In this document: positions 1 to 13,849 of the stretch, one piece after another
Position numbering within the stretch: the first letter of the stretch is position 1
How the letters are laid out: each line of letters opens with the position of its first letter
From: Dromaius novaehollandiae
Lineage: Eukaryota; Chordata; Aves; Casuariiformes; Dromaiidae
DNA length: 64,000 bases
Reading direction: 5' to 3'
Assembly: GCF_036370855.1 (NCBI RefSeq)
Contig: NC_088108.1
Location: 9,881,448-9,945,447 of the forward strand
Notes under the pieces: generated by a model
Database searches by the model: none
What the model was told of the DNA's origin: nothing
Seen by the model: the letters and a program-made list of their open reading frames with translations, nothing else
Translations under genes and position numbers: made by a program

Positions 1-1270
1 TTCTGAAAAGCTGCTCAATAGATACTATTTTAAGGAGAAATGAATTTGGCTAATATGCTACTTACCTAAAGAAATCAATCTAGGGATGCTTTTGGATGAC
101 ACTAAGCATGCAGTAGTATGCTCCAGCTTTTTTTTCCCCCTAGTTAACGTTACACTTGGCTTATTCTCTCTCTTCCTTATTTGTTATTGGGAAGGCTGTT
201 CAGCATGAGAAACAAGTCTTTAATTATATAGGGTTTTCTTTGATCTTGTTCTTGGATCATACAAAATCAAAAACACTGTGATAAATCTCCTTTCTAGAAG
301 TTGTTATTGTGATTTTTCTCAAACTACACAGAAAACAAGAAGCAGGACTTCTAATGTAGAGAACGTGTAATACAAATGATACTTAGTAATATAGTTCTTT
401 AGGAAGCATTTACAATTAAAAAAAACCTTGCAAACTTAGTATTTAAAAAGTTATTTTGCTGCTCAATATTCTATAGTCTGATTGTTACTAATGGTTAACC
501 AGCACATCCCTAGTATTGCTATTAAGAGATTCAAATAAAAGCATCTTTATGCATTAGAAGTACACTAATCTTCAATTAAATTGTCTAGGACGCTATTTGC
601 AATAGTTAAAAATGCTACTGGAAAAAAAAGTGCAAACAACTTTGGCTTTTTTTTTTTTTTTTAACCCAGAAGTATATCTAAATATATTCATTTTGCTGGC
701 AAGAGAACTTAATTAATGCAGCTGTGCTTTTTAATTATATGTTAAGTCACTTTACCACCTAGCAGAGTATAGGTTTTCTTTGTTGGTTGTTACATCATTA
801 CTAAAATGTTCCAGAACTCTGCTTTTGGAATATCTCTTTTTAAGAAAATGGGGCGAACTTGGGGCTTTTGGGTAGGGAGATAGAGAATTTCACCCTGTTT
901 ACTAATTCTGTCAATCTGTGAAGCGACTTGTCTTTATTTTGGAAGTACTCGCTACAGGATTCCTCCTCTCTCCCCTCCCCCGATAAAATTGATGCTTCTA
1001 AATTTCAGTGCCAAATTCAAAGGGTTACAAAAAATATTTTCTAGATTTGAATTTAGGTGATTGTTTATGATACTGGTGCTTCTTTGCTTCCATTTCACCC
1101 TTGTGAAGTAAGGAGTTCTTCAGTTTGGGGCCACAGGTACTTGTAAATGCAAGATATAACCTAATCCTGTTGAATTGCGTGATTGACTTTATATAGGGGT
1201 GGGACTATTCACGTCCATTTCATAAGTGCTGCACACACTTAGCCCTGATGGTGGCATTTTAGTGGGCTCC

Positions 1271-1311
1271 ATTTAAATTTCATTTAAATTTACATGAAAA
1301 TTCATTTAAAT
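1271..1311. repeat. Cluster of three ATTTAAAT palindromes
   Basis: ATTTAAAT occurs at 1271, 1282 and 1304, within repeats of CATTTAAATTT. The first two are 11 bp apart, one helical turn. It is either a short A/T-rich repeat or a cluster of homeodomain/MEF2-like sites. Confidence 0.7.
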
Positions 1312-4197
1312 TTCAGTCTAGGCAGGCTGTTAAACTAAGTTGGGGAGAAACAGTATTCTGTGAGTGGTGAAGTGCTAACTACAATGCATTTGAGATGTAC
1401 ATCAGAATAAGACCAAAAGTGAAAACTGACGTGTTTGTAGGAGATAATGAATCTAACTAGCACTTCTAGGACCTACCTTACCATCAAGGTATGGGCATGC
1501 AGTTCTGAGTACAAACTGCTGGTTGACAACCACTTGTACACTGTTGCAGGATGCATTAGATTTCCAGAATGGCTGGAGCATGTTTATTTCGGAGGTGGTA
1601 TCCTATGTAGCCTCTGAATAATCCGAACAGTAAAATATTTAAACTGTAGCCTCAGAAAGGGCTTCGATAAAGAAATTAATGAGGTCCATGGTCAAAATAG
1701 TATATGTAAATTTGAGCACTCTCAATGCCACTAGACCACAGGTACGCAAACTTGGCCAGTGACCACTTAAAAACTAAGTAATGGTATTTTAAACTCACAT
1801 GCTCCCTATCCCATATTGCCAGTCACTTGGCCATTAACCAGAAGCGACTGTTACTTGGTGGTGTCCTCCTTTCCTCCTGTAGAAACAGTATTAAAAACTT
1901 CTTAACAGTGTACAAATTCTTGGGAATGTAGATTGACTTAAATGTGGAGTTTATCTTTAGAGTCTCAGAGGAAAAAAATTGTATTGCTGTCAATTTGGCT
2001 AGTTTCAGGGTCCAGTTGTTGAACTCTTGCAACTTAGCAGGGCAGTTATGGAGGAATTCATCATGAAGCATTTCACTGTCTTTGTGCTGTTACAGTTCAG
2101 CAGAACCTTTATTTTCTGCAATGGTTTTGAAATATGAATCTCTGTTCTCCTCCAACCCCCCAGAAAAAATGCACACTTGATACTGTGGAGCACTGAAACT
2201 CTGAAATGAATTGTAAGAAGGGTGCAACACCTCAGTGTGGTGGACTGTGGAAGTGTCACTTTATTCTGTATCAGCAGCTCTTCAGAGTTTAAAATCCCTC
2301 TGGCTTTGTTGAGACCCCTCTTTCTGGAGAGGTACAGCTCTTTCTGGTCACCTATCTATCAGCTTCCAGGGAATATGAAACGAGGGAGGGATAGTAGTTA
2401 TCCTGATACTGGCGTGAACAGGTAATTAATCCAAATGATTAGGTGGTTCCAGTCACTGATTATTGTATTGGATGAAAAAGTCCTGGGTGCCACAGTAGCT
2501 ATTAGTGGTAGCTCATCTCCAGCTGGGTGCTTCAGTCACTTGTTTAACAGTTCAAAGGAAAAAAAAGTGAATTTCCAGGAGCACTGCACAAACAACTTAC
2601 AGCTTTGTAGTCTTCTAGTTCCAGGAGGTTTATAGCTTAAGAATACAAAACTGAAAGTTCTGATCAGAATGCAGATGATCTTTATGTTCTTGCTTGCCTG
2701 AGTGTTGTCTTTGCCAAGTACTTGGCATTTCAAAAAATCGGACCTGAAGTAGCTGTGGTATTCCAGAGTGGTTGCATCCTTACTTTCCAGAGTGCTCAAT
2801 GTTATATCCGATCTTTCGTAGCTCTAGTGACAAACTTTGCCCCCCCGCCCAAGGTGTTTTTGTCAGATTCTGGGGCCTTTCCTTGCAATGTGCTGGATGC
2901 TTACAATTTGTGCTGGATACCTGTGGCGTCAGTCTAGCAGTTAGGTTTAGCAGTCTGTTGTCATTCTATAGCTATCTGAACACGACAGGTTCCAGATAGC
3001 CCTTGCTGCTCCTGCTCTGTTTTACAGGAGGCTAACAGCCAAAGCAGCAAAATAAGATTTAACTAAAATTCTGAGTTCTTTGCAGTGCTTTTTAAAAAGG
3101 AATCAAATCTCTGCTTTTTCAGTGATGGAAATGTCAAGCTTAGAAGTAAAATAGAGACAAACAAAAAGCTAGTAGTTGTATGGCTCCACGGTACTGAAGC
3201 TATGTATCTAGGTGCTTTGAACCCACTGTATTATGAATGTAATCAGTTTACACTCTGTAACATTAACCGTTTGCTTCCATGGTAATTCTTTCTCTATAAA
3301 GGCTTAGAAGGAGCACTGAAAGTCTGATTGCAAGAGGACTGTAAACAATAGAGAAGATTCTTTTTTTAATATGATTTTAAATATGAGGAAGAAAACTAGC
3401 TGCCTGACAGACCTGTTTAATTTTTGTATGTATATCTAACTTCAGAACCCTTCATCTCTGTTAAGACATTAACTATTTTTCTTTATATGGAAAACTTATT
3501 AAAGGGTGGTTATATGTTCAGCATGGGATGCTTACTGCGAAGAGCAAGAAAAGTCTTGCAAGACTTGTCTGGGTTTAACTTTTAGTTCTTATATTGTGGT
3601 TTGAAACCTGTGAAGATTACTCTCTGGGGAAGAAAGCTGCTTAAATTTATTCATATATGTTTACATCAGAGTGCATATTAGAGAAGCATATAAAAATGGC
3701 AATATTTACTATTCATCCAAGCTAAATGGCCTGAGGCCATTACTTTTTCCTAGACTCTGTGAGCTTTGAAATCAGTTGACACCTTGCTCTATAAATAGTA
3801 ATAACATGACTGTTTGGGGGTGCTCTTGAAGTTCACTTTTTATAAGCCAGACTTTCATGGCCAATATTTTTAGATTTATTGATTTAATGTTCTTGAGTTT
3901 ACTGTTCTTGGGCACAGAAAATATCTGGTCAACATGCAGTTTTCCACTTAAGGATTGGAAGGATTGCTTATTAATATACCAAGTGCAAATGTTAGTGAAA
4001 TTCAAAGCTTGTCTATTTTGACTATTAAGTCTCATTAATCATACCTGCATTTCTCTCTTATCTGGCAAACTTTAAAACATTTCCAAATTGCAAATAAATT
4101 CTTAAATACAAAGGAAAAATGTGATGTTGAAGCCTTGAATATAATTCATAACCAAAGCAAGGAGAAAATAGGGTTTTGTGGCGTGTGTGGGTTTGGG

Positions 4198-4246
4198 TTT
4201 TTTTGTTTTTTTTTTTTTTGCTTTTTTTGTTTTTTTTGGGGGGGAA
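4198..4246. repeat. Poly-T-rich low-complexity tract ending in G run
   Basis: Long T runs broken by single G or C bases, then GGGGGGGG. Could be the reverse tail of an old retroposed sequence; no element body was recognised beside it. Confidence 0.7.
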
Positions 4247-4302
4247 TAGGAGGTGGAAGGTTGGATAGGTAATTAGAGTGAATGGAACTGATTAAATCGA
4301 GG

Positions 4303-4304
<2 letters not shown>

Positions 4305-4345
<41 letters not shown>
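4305..4345. repeat. (CT)n microsatellite, about 20 units
   Basis: Pure CT dinucleotide run followed by TTTTCCTTCTTCCAG. With the CT tract this makes a strong splice-acceptor-like pyrimidine stretch before GTTCTCTGCTAATTG, but no exon was recognised downstream. Confidence 0.95.
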
Positions 4346-4348
<3 letters not shown>

Positions 4349-5909
4349 CCTTCTTCCAGGTTCTCTGCTAATTGTACGCTACAATGCACTTTTGTATAGA
4401 AAACTGTCCTCTGTACATTCTGTACCTACTTTCCACAATGTTTATAAGAGACTTTTTTTGAAGTTGTGAAGGATTTACCAATAGCTGCAATGCTGGTGAC
4501 TGATGCTGTTTATTTCAAGCTTTCATTGTATTTGAAAATAGTCATGTGCATATCGAAGTACGGGTTGCAATTAAAACTGACAACATAGCAAAGATGTTCT
4601 GATGAAACTATGTGGTATCTTGCTCAGAGCAGGAGGGGTTTATGCATAGGGCTTGTGTACTCACTGCTTAGGCAGAAAATACAAATAAATGTAGCACATA
4701 TCAACTATCCTTGGTGTTGGAAAGTAAACCAGTCCCTCCTCACTAGTTCAGTTTTGGTTATCCACAACACCTGGTCAGAATTGTTTCATAGGAAAATACT
4801 TGTTTGTTCTGAACAATGTAACCCAAGATCCTGCACCAGAAGCTCTCTGCCCTTAGTTGTTGATTTTTATGCTGAAGGATTTTTTTTTTTTAAGTTTTAT
4901 TTTATTCTCATATTCTTCCTCCTCCCTCCCTTTTTTTCCCTCTTTTTGTCCTCCGCTCCTGGACATAGGAAGTCTAATCACTTCTGTTTCCAGTGATAAC
5001 TCTAGATCTTTCCTCAATGTCACTGTCAATGTCCGTAGTCATCGAACTCTCACTTATCCTTTAATACTTAAAATCCCTAGTGGGACTTTCTTGTAGGCTG
5101 ATAACTTACCATGCTCTTGGAGTTCATCACACGACTCCTGTGTGTCAGTGTATCATAAATCTGGATCTCATTTGCTGGAGCAGAAGCAAGTATGCTCGGG
5201 GGTTTTGGAAGCTGCACATCAGGACCGGTGGCACCTGCGAGCACGAGGCAGTGGCTGCGGCTCTGTAACAGCCAGTGGTTTGAGTGGGCTGCAGTGAGGA
5301 TGCCCTTGCCAATGCCTCTACGTTCTGTGATGCCTCTGAACTTGCGACAAAATTCATCTTCTTTTGCAACGTCAAGTGTAACATCATGAAAATTTTTTTC
5401 GCCCTTGGAATTTGGCAGAAAAATCCTGAAAATCTGGTAAGAGAATAGCTAATTTAGGGATGTATTTGTCAGTGATTCAGACAGCTTCTTGCGTTGCTTC
5501 AGGCATATGAAATGCCTTGTTCATCCTAGCGAAGGCTCTGATTTTTGTTTGAATTTTAACTTCCGTAAGTGCTTGACATTTCCACCCCCAGCCTGTTTCT
5601 GGAGGTATTAAGGGATGGAGGGGGACAGATGGGGGCAGAAACACTGCATGTCGCAGCCAGTCTTGTCAAACTGTCAGAGACCTCTAATTGTTGTGGAGGT
5701 TGTGACTGGGAAGCTGCAGAATTTAACTACAGAAACTATTGCTCTGAATATGCTTTGCATTTGCTCCAGCACTGTGCTCATTTTTCCTCTACTTTTACCC
5801 AAGAGGGAGTGACAGTGGAGGGTGTTTTGCAGCAGCAGAACAAACTGAAATATTGCTAAGGACCTTGACCTGTTGTAGTGGTCCCCAGTGTTAGGATTTA
5901 TTGCGCCCT

Positions 5910-6090
5910 GGATAGCATCTGGAAGCTGCGGGGGGGCTGATGCCGGCACTGCGTGCACCGCAGGCTGCCAGCGCGCTGGACCGTGCCAGGCTGCTGGGCC
6001 ATGCCGTGCCGTGCCCGGCAGGCGACTCCTGAATGGACTTGTGACCTTTCCCGGCAGATCCCGCTGTAGCGGCTCCTCACTGAGGTAGCG
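5910..6090. other. G+C-rich patch with short internal repeats
   Basis: CTGCCAGCGCGCTGGACCGT and GCTGGGCCATGCCGTGCCGT show local repetition of GCTG and GCCGTGCC. It has moderate CG content and no recognisable gene. Confidence 0.3.
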
Positions 6091-9000
6091 GCTGTTGGGC
6101 TGCGCTATGATCCTGGCAAGTGGCTGCCTATCTGCCAAATGAGGTCACGTAGGCACAACTAAATACCGCGTTATGAGACTCCTACTACCCCTAATTAAAA
6201 CTCTTCTAGTTCCTCTCTCAAGTGTACCACGTTTCAGTACCATGAGATTTTCTTCTGTGGCAGTCAAACGTTATTTGGGCACAAGCTGAACTGAAACTTC
6301 CACGTTGACAAAAAATTCATTAAACTTTGTTTCAAATTATAGGGAAAGATGGCATTGGTTATGAGCTTGCTGTCCTCAGCGCTCTCTTACTACTGGCCTG
6401 AACTATATCCAACCACTTCCTAGTGCTGAAGTAGCTCGGACTTGGTTCTTAGATCCCCCATCAAAGGTGAAATATCTCTGATGTTAACTTGTACATCCTA
6501 CCAGATGCAGAAGGAAACGTTTATCCGCCTTGTTCCAGAGCATTCATCCCTTCTGAATAGTTTCTCTGGTGCCGAGATAGAATTTAAGTTCAAATCTGCG
6601 TCGTGGTCTGAGGGCGCGTTTCCCCTGCCCTCGTGCACACCGCGGGGGCTTGCGCTGGCCACGTCGCTGGTGTGAAAACTTGTTTCTTGTAACGCAGGCG
6701 ACTTTCCTGAAGCTCGGTTGTGGTAATTCACGGTGGCGGTGGGACCTTCCTAGCGCTGCCGGAGCTGAAGGAACTGCCACATTGCTACCGAGTTTCTTTT
6801 GGAGGAAGAATATTTATTGCTGTAGCTGAAATTTGGAGTGACTACCGATTTGCTGAACTATGCTTTTAAAGACGAGTCACTCACCAGTGCGTGTTTCCAC
6901 TAGAGGGAGGGCTGTGGTCATGTTACCAGCCTTGGAGACCATAGCCGCTAAGCTTGCTTTGCAACGTGCTTTTAAATTTAAATTTTAAATGCTTTTTTCT
7001 TTGTTCCTTTATGTTCCATTAAAAAAATTATTAGGGAGATTAATTTCTACTCTTATGCTGTTTTTTCAGGAAAAAGGTGCCTGTAAATAATTAGTTTTAT
7101 AATAAAACATTTTAAGTGACTAGGGGGAAAAGATCTACTTTTCCTATTAGTGGTGAATGCTACTTTCTGTCTGCTACTGCTTATTGCAGTTGAAAGATGG
7201 AGATATATTCCTGTTTAATGTTAATTTTTGTATACTTACTGTATTGCTACTTTAAATTTCCCAATCTTTGTTTTGATTTCAGCCCTCTTCGACGTGGACT
7301 GTGAGTTTTGCTGTTGAAAATCATAAGTGCTGCTAGAAAATGAGCAGTCAGTTTTGAGTGCAGAGTCGCAGGAGGCAGATACCTGCCCGTCACTGTTTTG
7401 GGGAGGGCGGGGGGAGAGAAGACATAGCTTGCCTACCTTTATGTTTTTGAATGATAACTTTTGAATAGGGGTTTGGGGCTCCCTTTGGAGCAAGGGAAAG
7501 TGCTGCTTCTACTGGAGCTGTTTTGTAATTAAGGCTTCATTTTATTCTCTCCCCCTCCCCCGCCTGTCTGACAATCGTTCACTAGTATTAAAGAGCTTAT
7601 TAATGCATATTACAAGCACAGAGAGCATGTGAGGTGTTCGCCCTGATATCTCGGGTTCAGTCTTGGAGAAGGTCAAGCTTTAAAAGGTCCTGTGCAGAAT
7701 TAGGAAGGCCTTGAGCACCCAAATGTGACTCTGCAGCCATGCCAACAGCTGTCATCCATCAATAGCTGCTGTAAAATGTGAAAGAAAATAAAGTTCTAGT
7801 CACCAAGCAAAACACTTGTTCAGACAAATTGTTGCTCGGTGCTTTATAAGCTATTTGGTTCAGAACTTACACATCGCTCAGGCGCAGAGATGCTGTCTTA
7901 CGTGCTGTCATCGAGCCTCGAGTGTGCTGGTTGTCTGGCAGGGTGGTCTAGGGCTGCTCATGTCTAGCTGCTCGGTTAGCCTGGCTCCCTTAAGAAAAAG
8001 CAGTGTCTTCCTTCTCAGAGGAAGCACCATCGTGCAAATCCTGTGACCCAGTTAAGTTCAGCTTCACAGCATATTTGGCCACTGTTTCTGGAGTATGGGG
8101 AGGACCTATGCCAGTGGCTGAGTCCTTGTGAAATCCTGGACTCTCTAAGCCTTTATGCTATCTTTCTCTCTCCTGATTAGCTATTGCGTGAGCTTGCAAG
8201 AAGATGACATTTTTCTGCCCATATCAGATGGTTAAATGTTGCTGCCTGAGTTTAGCCTGAGTTTAACAAGCTACGTTGTACTAGTGCTTCAAAAAACCCC
8301 TTGCCTGGCTTCTAGCAGCGGCGTGCTGCTTTGGCTGTGGAGGAGCGGAGCTGGCTTGCCGCTCAAATGCACTGTTCCTCTGAACCTGGGGAGAGATCGA
8401 AGGGTGGCTGGTTCCTCTGTGACCACAATGTGAAGTTTCTTGGGAAACTTGCTTTGCTTATCCCTCCTTACTGATGGCTTGTGAATGGAAAAAATATAGA
8501 GCAAGTGGTGCCAATACAAAGCTAAGGTGCCAAGTTTAAAATAGCAGTTTAGCAACATCTGTATGGATGTTGCTGTTGTAATGTGGCTTCTGTTAAGGTA
8601 AGCTTCCTACTCGGGCTCCCAAGAGCAGATTCTTAAATCAGTAATTCCAGAATAGCTCCCCTAGGAGAAAATGTGTGCCCAAGTAATCTTGTAAGGAGGG
8701 AGTAAACTTGTCAAAGATTGTAGAGTGAAGTGCTTTCAAAAAGCAATATACAGCTGTTAACAGCTACATAGTTCCCTTAATTTTTTTGTTCTTGTCCCCT
8801 AGTTCCTGTCTATCCCTATTGAAAATAAGTAGCAAATACAACACAGCAGTGATCAAGACTGCATAGGAGCTACTGAAAAGATATTCTTAATTGATCGTAG
8901 ACCCTCCTGGTTACTCGGGCAATTCTCATTTCTTGGTATTTGTTTCCATGCTTAGGTAGCTGGGAGGCAGTTAATCTAGGTCTCAGCTGTCTTTTGTTCA

Positions 9001-10297
9001 GAGTATAAATTGTTCAGTTCAGGAATAAATTGATTAGTTACAGGGTTTTGTTTCACCCTCCGTTTCCGTTTGTATGTAGTAGGAGCAAAGGAAAAGCTGA
9101 AGCACGTTCTTTCCAATAGCTGGTTAATTCTCCTCTGTGGGTGACTTCTGTTGGACATAGTTTAGGTCACTTTGTAGGTCTGGTCGTTATCTCCTGCATT
9201 TAAGGGATACCTAAAGATGTAACACACCAGCTACTAGCTGGAGGAGTAGCGGAAGTATGCAGGAACTAGCGAACTTAGCAGCAGATTTATGCGTTGAGCA
9301 ATAAGTGCCTCCCATATGGGACAGGTCTGTGTTTATCCCAAGACCTTGTACTTTACCTTTTTCCGGAGCCAGAGCACTGTGCACATTCACCCTCTGTTGG
9401 CTGGTACCCTCTGGCGATAGCATGAACTGCTTGGCAATTAGAGGTCATTTTTGCTTAGGACCTCACAGCTCTCGGGTGGTTGTGCTTGGCAGTGCCTGCC
9501 TGCGCCTCTCGAAGAGCAGAGCTTGGGGGTTTTGCCACCAGGTCCCTTCGTTAGTGCTGCTACACTGGAGAATCAGACTGCAGTTCTGGTGTAAACCCTG
9601 TGTTTTCCAAATGACTATGTGATTCCTGGTATTACAAACGTGACAGATCAGAACAAAAAACATTTTTTATGTTAGGTGTAAAAGTTGCAAGTTACGGTCC
9701 TGATTATGACTTTCCCCATAGAGTCAGGAGTACATTTATCTAGTCAGCTAAGACTCCCTTCTGAGAGCATATCTGATCACTAAGGCTGATCAAATTGTCA
9801 TGTATTTATTTAATGTTCTTTAAATGACTGATATTCAACCAACTCTGCTTTAAATTAGTCCCTGTTTGGTAACACATGGATCCAATGCCTGTCCCATCTG
9901 CGACTGGTGCAGTCTTCTGCCCTGGAGAATTACCCTTTGCAGGCTGGAAATGATCACTCCAGAGACAACTTATATTGATTAATTTGGTGGGCAGATAAAG
10001 ATGCATGCGTGAGTATAGGCAAGCATTTAAATTCATTAAATTGAAGATGAGGGAAAAAAGTGTCATAGCGCTAGCAAGCCTTTATGAAGCCTGGAAGAAT
10101 ATTTTCATCTGTTTAATATTTAAATAAGGTGATTTTTATTTACCAAATAAAGTATCATAGTGTACGTATCACTTACAAACATGTTACTCAACAAATCCAT
10201 GCACTTCCTCCCGAAACAATTTAGTTCATAAAACTGTTTGTAGAAGTTACAAATGTTAGTCAACCGAAAATGAAGCAGGGTCTAAAATCTTAGAGCA

Positions 10298-10337
10298 AAC
10301 CCATTTGCAGACTGATAAACCCATTTGCAGACTGATA
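10298..10337. repeat. Perfect 20-bp tandem duplication
   Basis: AACCCATTTGCAGACTGATA occurs twice with no gap and no mismatch, so the duplication is recent relative to the old repeats around it. Confidence 0.9.
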
Positions 10338-11636
10338 AAATGAGTGTAATTTATGGTCTAGATACCTTATTGGCACATGTATTAAAATTCTGGAATATAT
10401 CTATTTTTCTTAGTATTGCATTAGCTGTAATTTCTATGTAATGCTTCAATTCATTTATATATTTGCACAGTATGTTATCAGATAAAAAAGTGCCAAAATG
10501 TGTATAAGGAGGTCATCACTTTAGCTTAATTGCATACAAATTTCCTGCAGTCTCTGATGCTTAAGACCAATAACGAGACTGCTACAGCTAGAATAAACGC
10601 ATTAGCCTATAAATTTAGAGCTTCTACCTGCTTTGCAAAGGGAGAATCATCTCTAAATGAGCCTAGTAACATTGATTTGTGATTAATCATTTTACTTAGT
10701 GAGTCATCTATGATCACAGTACAACAAAAATGTCATGTTTGCTTAGTGGCATTAACTCCATTTATCTTCTCTGCATTCGGAGAATTGCCTTGTTGTCAAT
10801 GTGGGACTGGGAATACAGCTGAACAGTTCTGTTGTTAAAAGACTTATGATGTCAGTTTACCTAAAGCTGAGTTTAGACAAAAAGTGATTGATTTTTTTGG
10901 ATAACCGTTCCCTTCCTTGAAACTTAATTATTCTATCTGGTCAAGTCAGAACACTTACAGTAATGATCTTGCATCTGCCAAGTCAAAATAATTTAACTCT
11001 GAAAATGAGTGTTATTCTGCTTGCTTCCAAATTTTGCTTTTAAGGCTATCTTTGCAAGTTAACAAATACTCTTAACTCTTTATGTTTGAGACTACTTTGC
11101 TTTATGTTTTGCAAAGTAAACCCAAGTCTCCCATTCTAGTAAGGGGTTCAGCTTTGCCATGTTAACACTGCATTTCTGGTTGGATGCCATCAGAATGGTT
11201 TTCTGAAAATACACTGTCAAAGAGCGTTTATGGGAAGTGATAGGCATCATCTCTAAGAAGACTTTTCTAAATTGCTATACATTATGACATGTTATCAAGC
11301 CTTGCCATCCCCCCGCTCGTTCGCTCCTTCCCTTCCATCCCCCAGTAAAGACTAGAAAGAATTATACTGTTATTCAATAACACTTGCATTGTTCAATTCA
11401 GGACATCAATGTGCTAGGAGTTTTTTTGTTTTTTGTTGTATTTTTGTTTTTACAGTAACTCTTGTTCCAGAATGTCGTATTGGCAAGGATCTGTCTCCCT
11501 CGTCCAGCAAATAGAGCACTAGGTCTACAAACTAGACGCCTAATGTCCCGTGATCGTGTCATTGCTCCTTTGCTCTGTCTCTTGGCAGTGTGCTTCACTG
11601 GTTTTCCTCTTCTACTGTTCAGCTGTTGCGTTCAAA

Positions 11637-11735
11637 ATGAAGCCTTTCGCTGGATTTGTTTGTACAGCACTCAGCATTGTGGCACCCAGATCTCAGCCAG
11701 GGCCTCTGCTCGCTGCCAGAAGAGTGAAGGTGAAG
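11637..11735 (+). other. Possible first coding exon (weak)
   Basis: An ATG with A at -3 starts 33 codons (MKPFAGFVCTALSIVAPRSQ and on) that reach a donor, GTGAAG|GTGAGT, in phase 0. The start is mildly signal-peptide-like (Lys, then a hydrophobic run). There is no CpG island here and no downstream partner was found. Confidence 0.18.
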
Positions 11736-12768
11736 GTGAGTCCCACTTGTGCGATGCTGCAGCCTGATAGACATGTTTGCTGTGAGCGTGCTTGGGGAAG
11801 GGTAGGGGTGTTGAGAATACCAAACATTTTAAAGGATTCCCAGTGAAATGGAACTTATAAAGGAGATGAACGATTGCCCCGTAACAGCTGGATGTTGTGT
11901 TTTGTGCCAGAAGTCCAGAAAGGCTTTGCTAGCGTAAATATGCCCTAAGTAATACTGAGGATTATTCAAATATCAAGGAGTAATATCTATATAAACTATA
12001 ATTAAGCTATTTTTTTGTGCCACAGGGTAGAGCAGGCAAGAGGCACAGTATAATTCATGTTTTCTGAAATGCAGAAAATACCAAAACCAAATAACAAGCT
12101 ACATAACATAGGCAGTACGGCAAAGCAAAATTGTAGTTAACTTGCTAGACCAAGATCCCTGATTTTGTTCAGGCACCAGAGAGACATTCTTAGCAAAGCA
12201 GAAACCAGCACGTGCAGAGCAAGCCTGCTCTGTAATTGAAGGTTGGGGAAAGATGAGTTGCAAACGTTAGTGCAGCTAGATTCTATTTTATCCAAAATAG
12301 TGTTTTTGCTGATCTGCATACGTCGCTCAGATGACAGGAGGGAAGCGTGTTGAGTATCGGATGGGGGGTGGGGAGCAAACCTTGTGGCAGCTTTGGTTTA
12401 GAGAGCAACATGTGTGCACAGAAGGTGTAGGGAGGATGCAAAATTCTCACCTGCCCTGCATTGCCCACTCAGTGTTTAAAAAAATTGAGTTAGATCTCCA
12501 CATCAGAAAATTACTTTAAAAATCACTAATACTTGCATGCGTGCATAAATATAGCTGGCCTCTGGTTATGGATTTAGAATGTGTGCTTTCATGGTTTCTT
12601 GCAGCTACGAAAGCTGAAAGTTATCTTTAAAGGAAGAGACACAGTCCTGCAATTTAATAATGGCATCAGTGAAGCTTAAACAAAAATACTGCTTACAGTG
12701 AATGCTTGCAACCTTGGATAATGTGTCTGGAGAAGGGCATTTCAGTGTGATAAATCTTGAATTTGAAG

Positions 12769-12790
12769 AAAAAAAAAAAAAAAAAAAAAA
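12769..12790. repeat. A22 homopolymer
   Basis: Run of 22 A residues followed by GAAGAAG; simple repeat. Confidence 0.95.
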
Positions 12791-13849
12791 GAAGAAGCCT
12801 AGGACTAGTTGCTGCTTCTGTGGTAGCAGTGTTTGTTTTCTCTAACTTCACAACTATGATTGCCTGCTTTCTGTGCAGTTTTTAGTGATCAATATGAAAA
12901 TTCTGGAGTTGTTTAGCTGAAGTAAGCTGAGTCATTGGACCTAATAGTCATTTGTTTGACTAAAAGGAGCCTCTTGTGATCTGATGACTAATGTGGCACA
13001 AAGATGCTAATGCTCAGTGTATACATAAATCATTAAATGCTTAATTTGGATTTGGAAACCTGAGGCAACAGTATGCTCTATGGAGAAATATCTGTGTTTA
13101 TCTCCTTATATCCTGAACCAGCTGTCTACAGAGACCTGGAATTCATTAGAAAGATGAATGAAAATGCTGAACTAAATCTGGGTCCTCTGTTCCAGGAAAA
13201 AAAACAACAGTTCTTAAAAGTGGAAAGGCATGGAAAACCAGAATATGGTCTCCTCACTGAGACAGAAAATTTTTCTCTTAAGCAGGAACATCTACTAATC
13301 TAGACAGAGGTTTTACAGTGCTGGCAGAAAAATAAATGAAAATTAAGAGGACTTTGAGGCCAGCTGCAGACCTGAAAGCCTCACTTCAGCAATATTTCAG
13401 CAATATTTCATAATGCATCTTCACCGCATTTCTGTAGTGAAGTCTAGTAGCACTGATGAGGGAAGTACATCTTCCAAACTGATAATCTTACCTAAGTAGA
13501 CACACATGGTGTGAACAATTTCCTGCCTTCAAGAGCTGACTTTCCTGATTGCTGACACTGGAGCTTCATGGAAGGTGTGCAAGGGATTCTGCCTTTGTGC
13601 TGGTGCAGTGCAGTGGACTTTGAACTTCACAAAGAGACATTTCGAGATGAGTGCAATTTTTAGACACAAAAATGGAGAGAGAAAAGCATATGAGATCAGT
13701 GAAAGAACTCCATCCTGTGAAACTTCTGTGTATCTCGTGGTACTTAAATGGGGGTGGGTGGGTGTATTTTAGTATGTTGCATACACAGAGCACCATGAAT
13801 GAGTTTTCTGTACCAAAGCTGGTTGATCCTACCATCGTTCCTGTGAGTC

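Larger units (their letters stand above)
1..11636. other. Gene-poor AT-rich stretch
   Basis: No coding exon recognised. It contains the simple repeats listed and a G+C-rich patch near 6 kb. The segment after the CT tract (4360-4590) has a 3'-UTR feel, with TGTACATTCTGTACC and an ATTAAA at 4571, so it could belong to a plus-strand gene starting left of the window. All open frames here are under 160 codons and look random. Confidence 0.5.

Noticed and set aside
5674-6138. 154-codon minus-strand frame
   Set aside because: Composition follows the G+C-rich patch with short repeats; no family resemblance and no splice signals.
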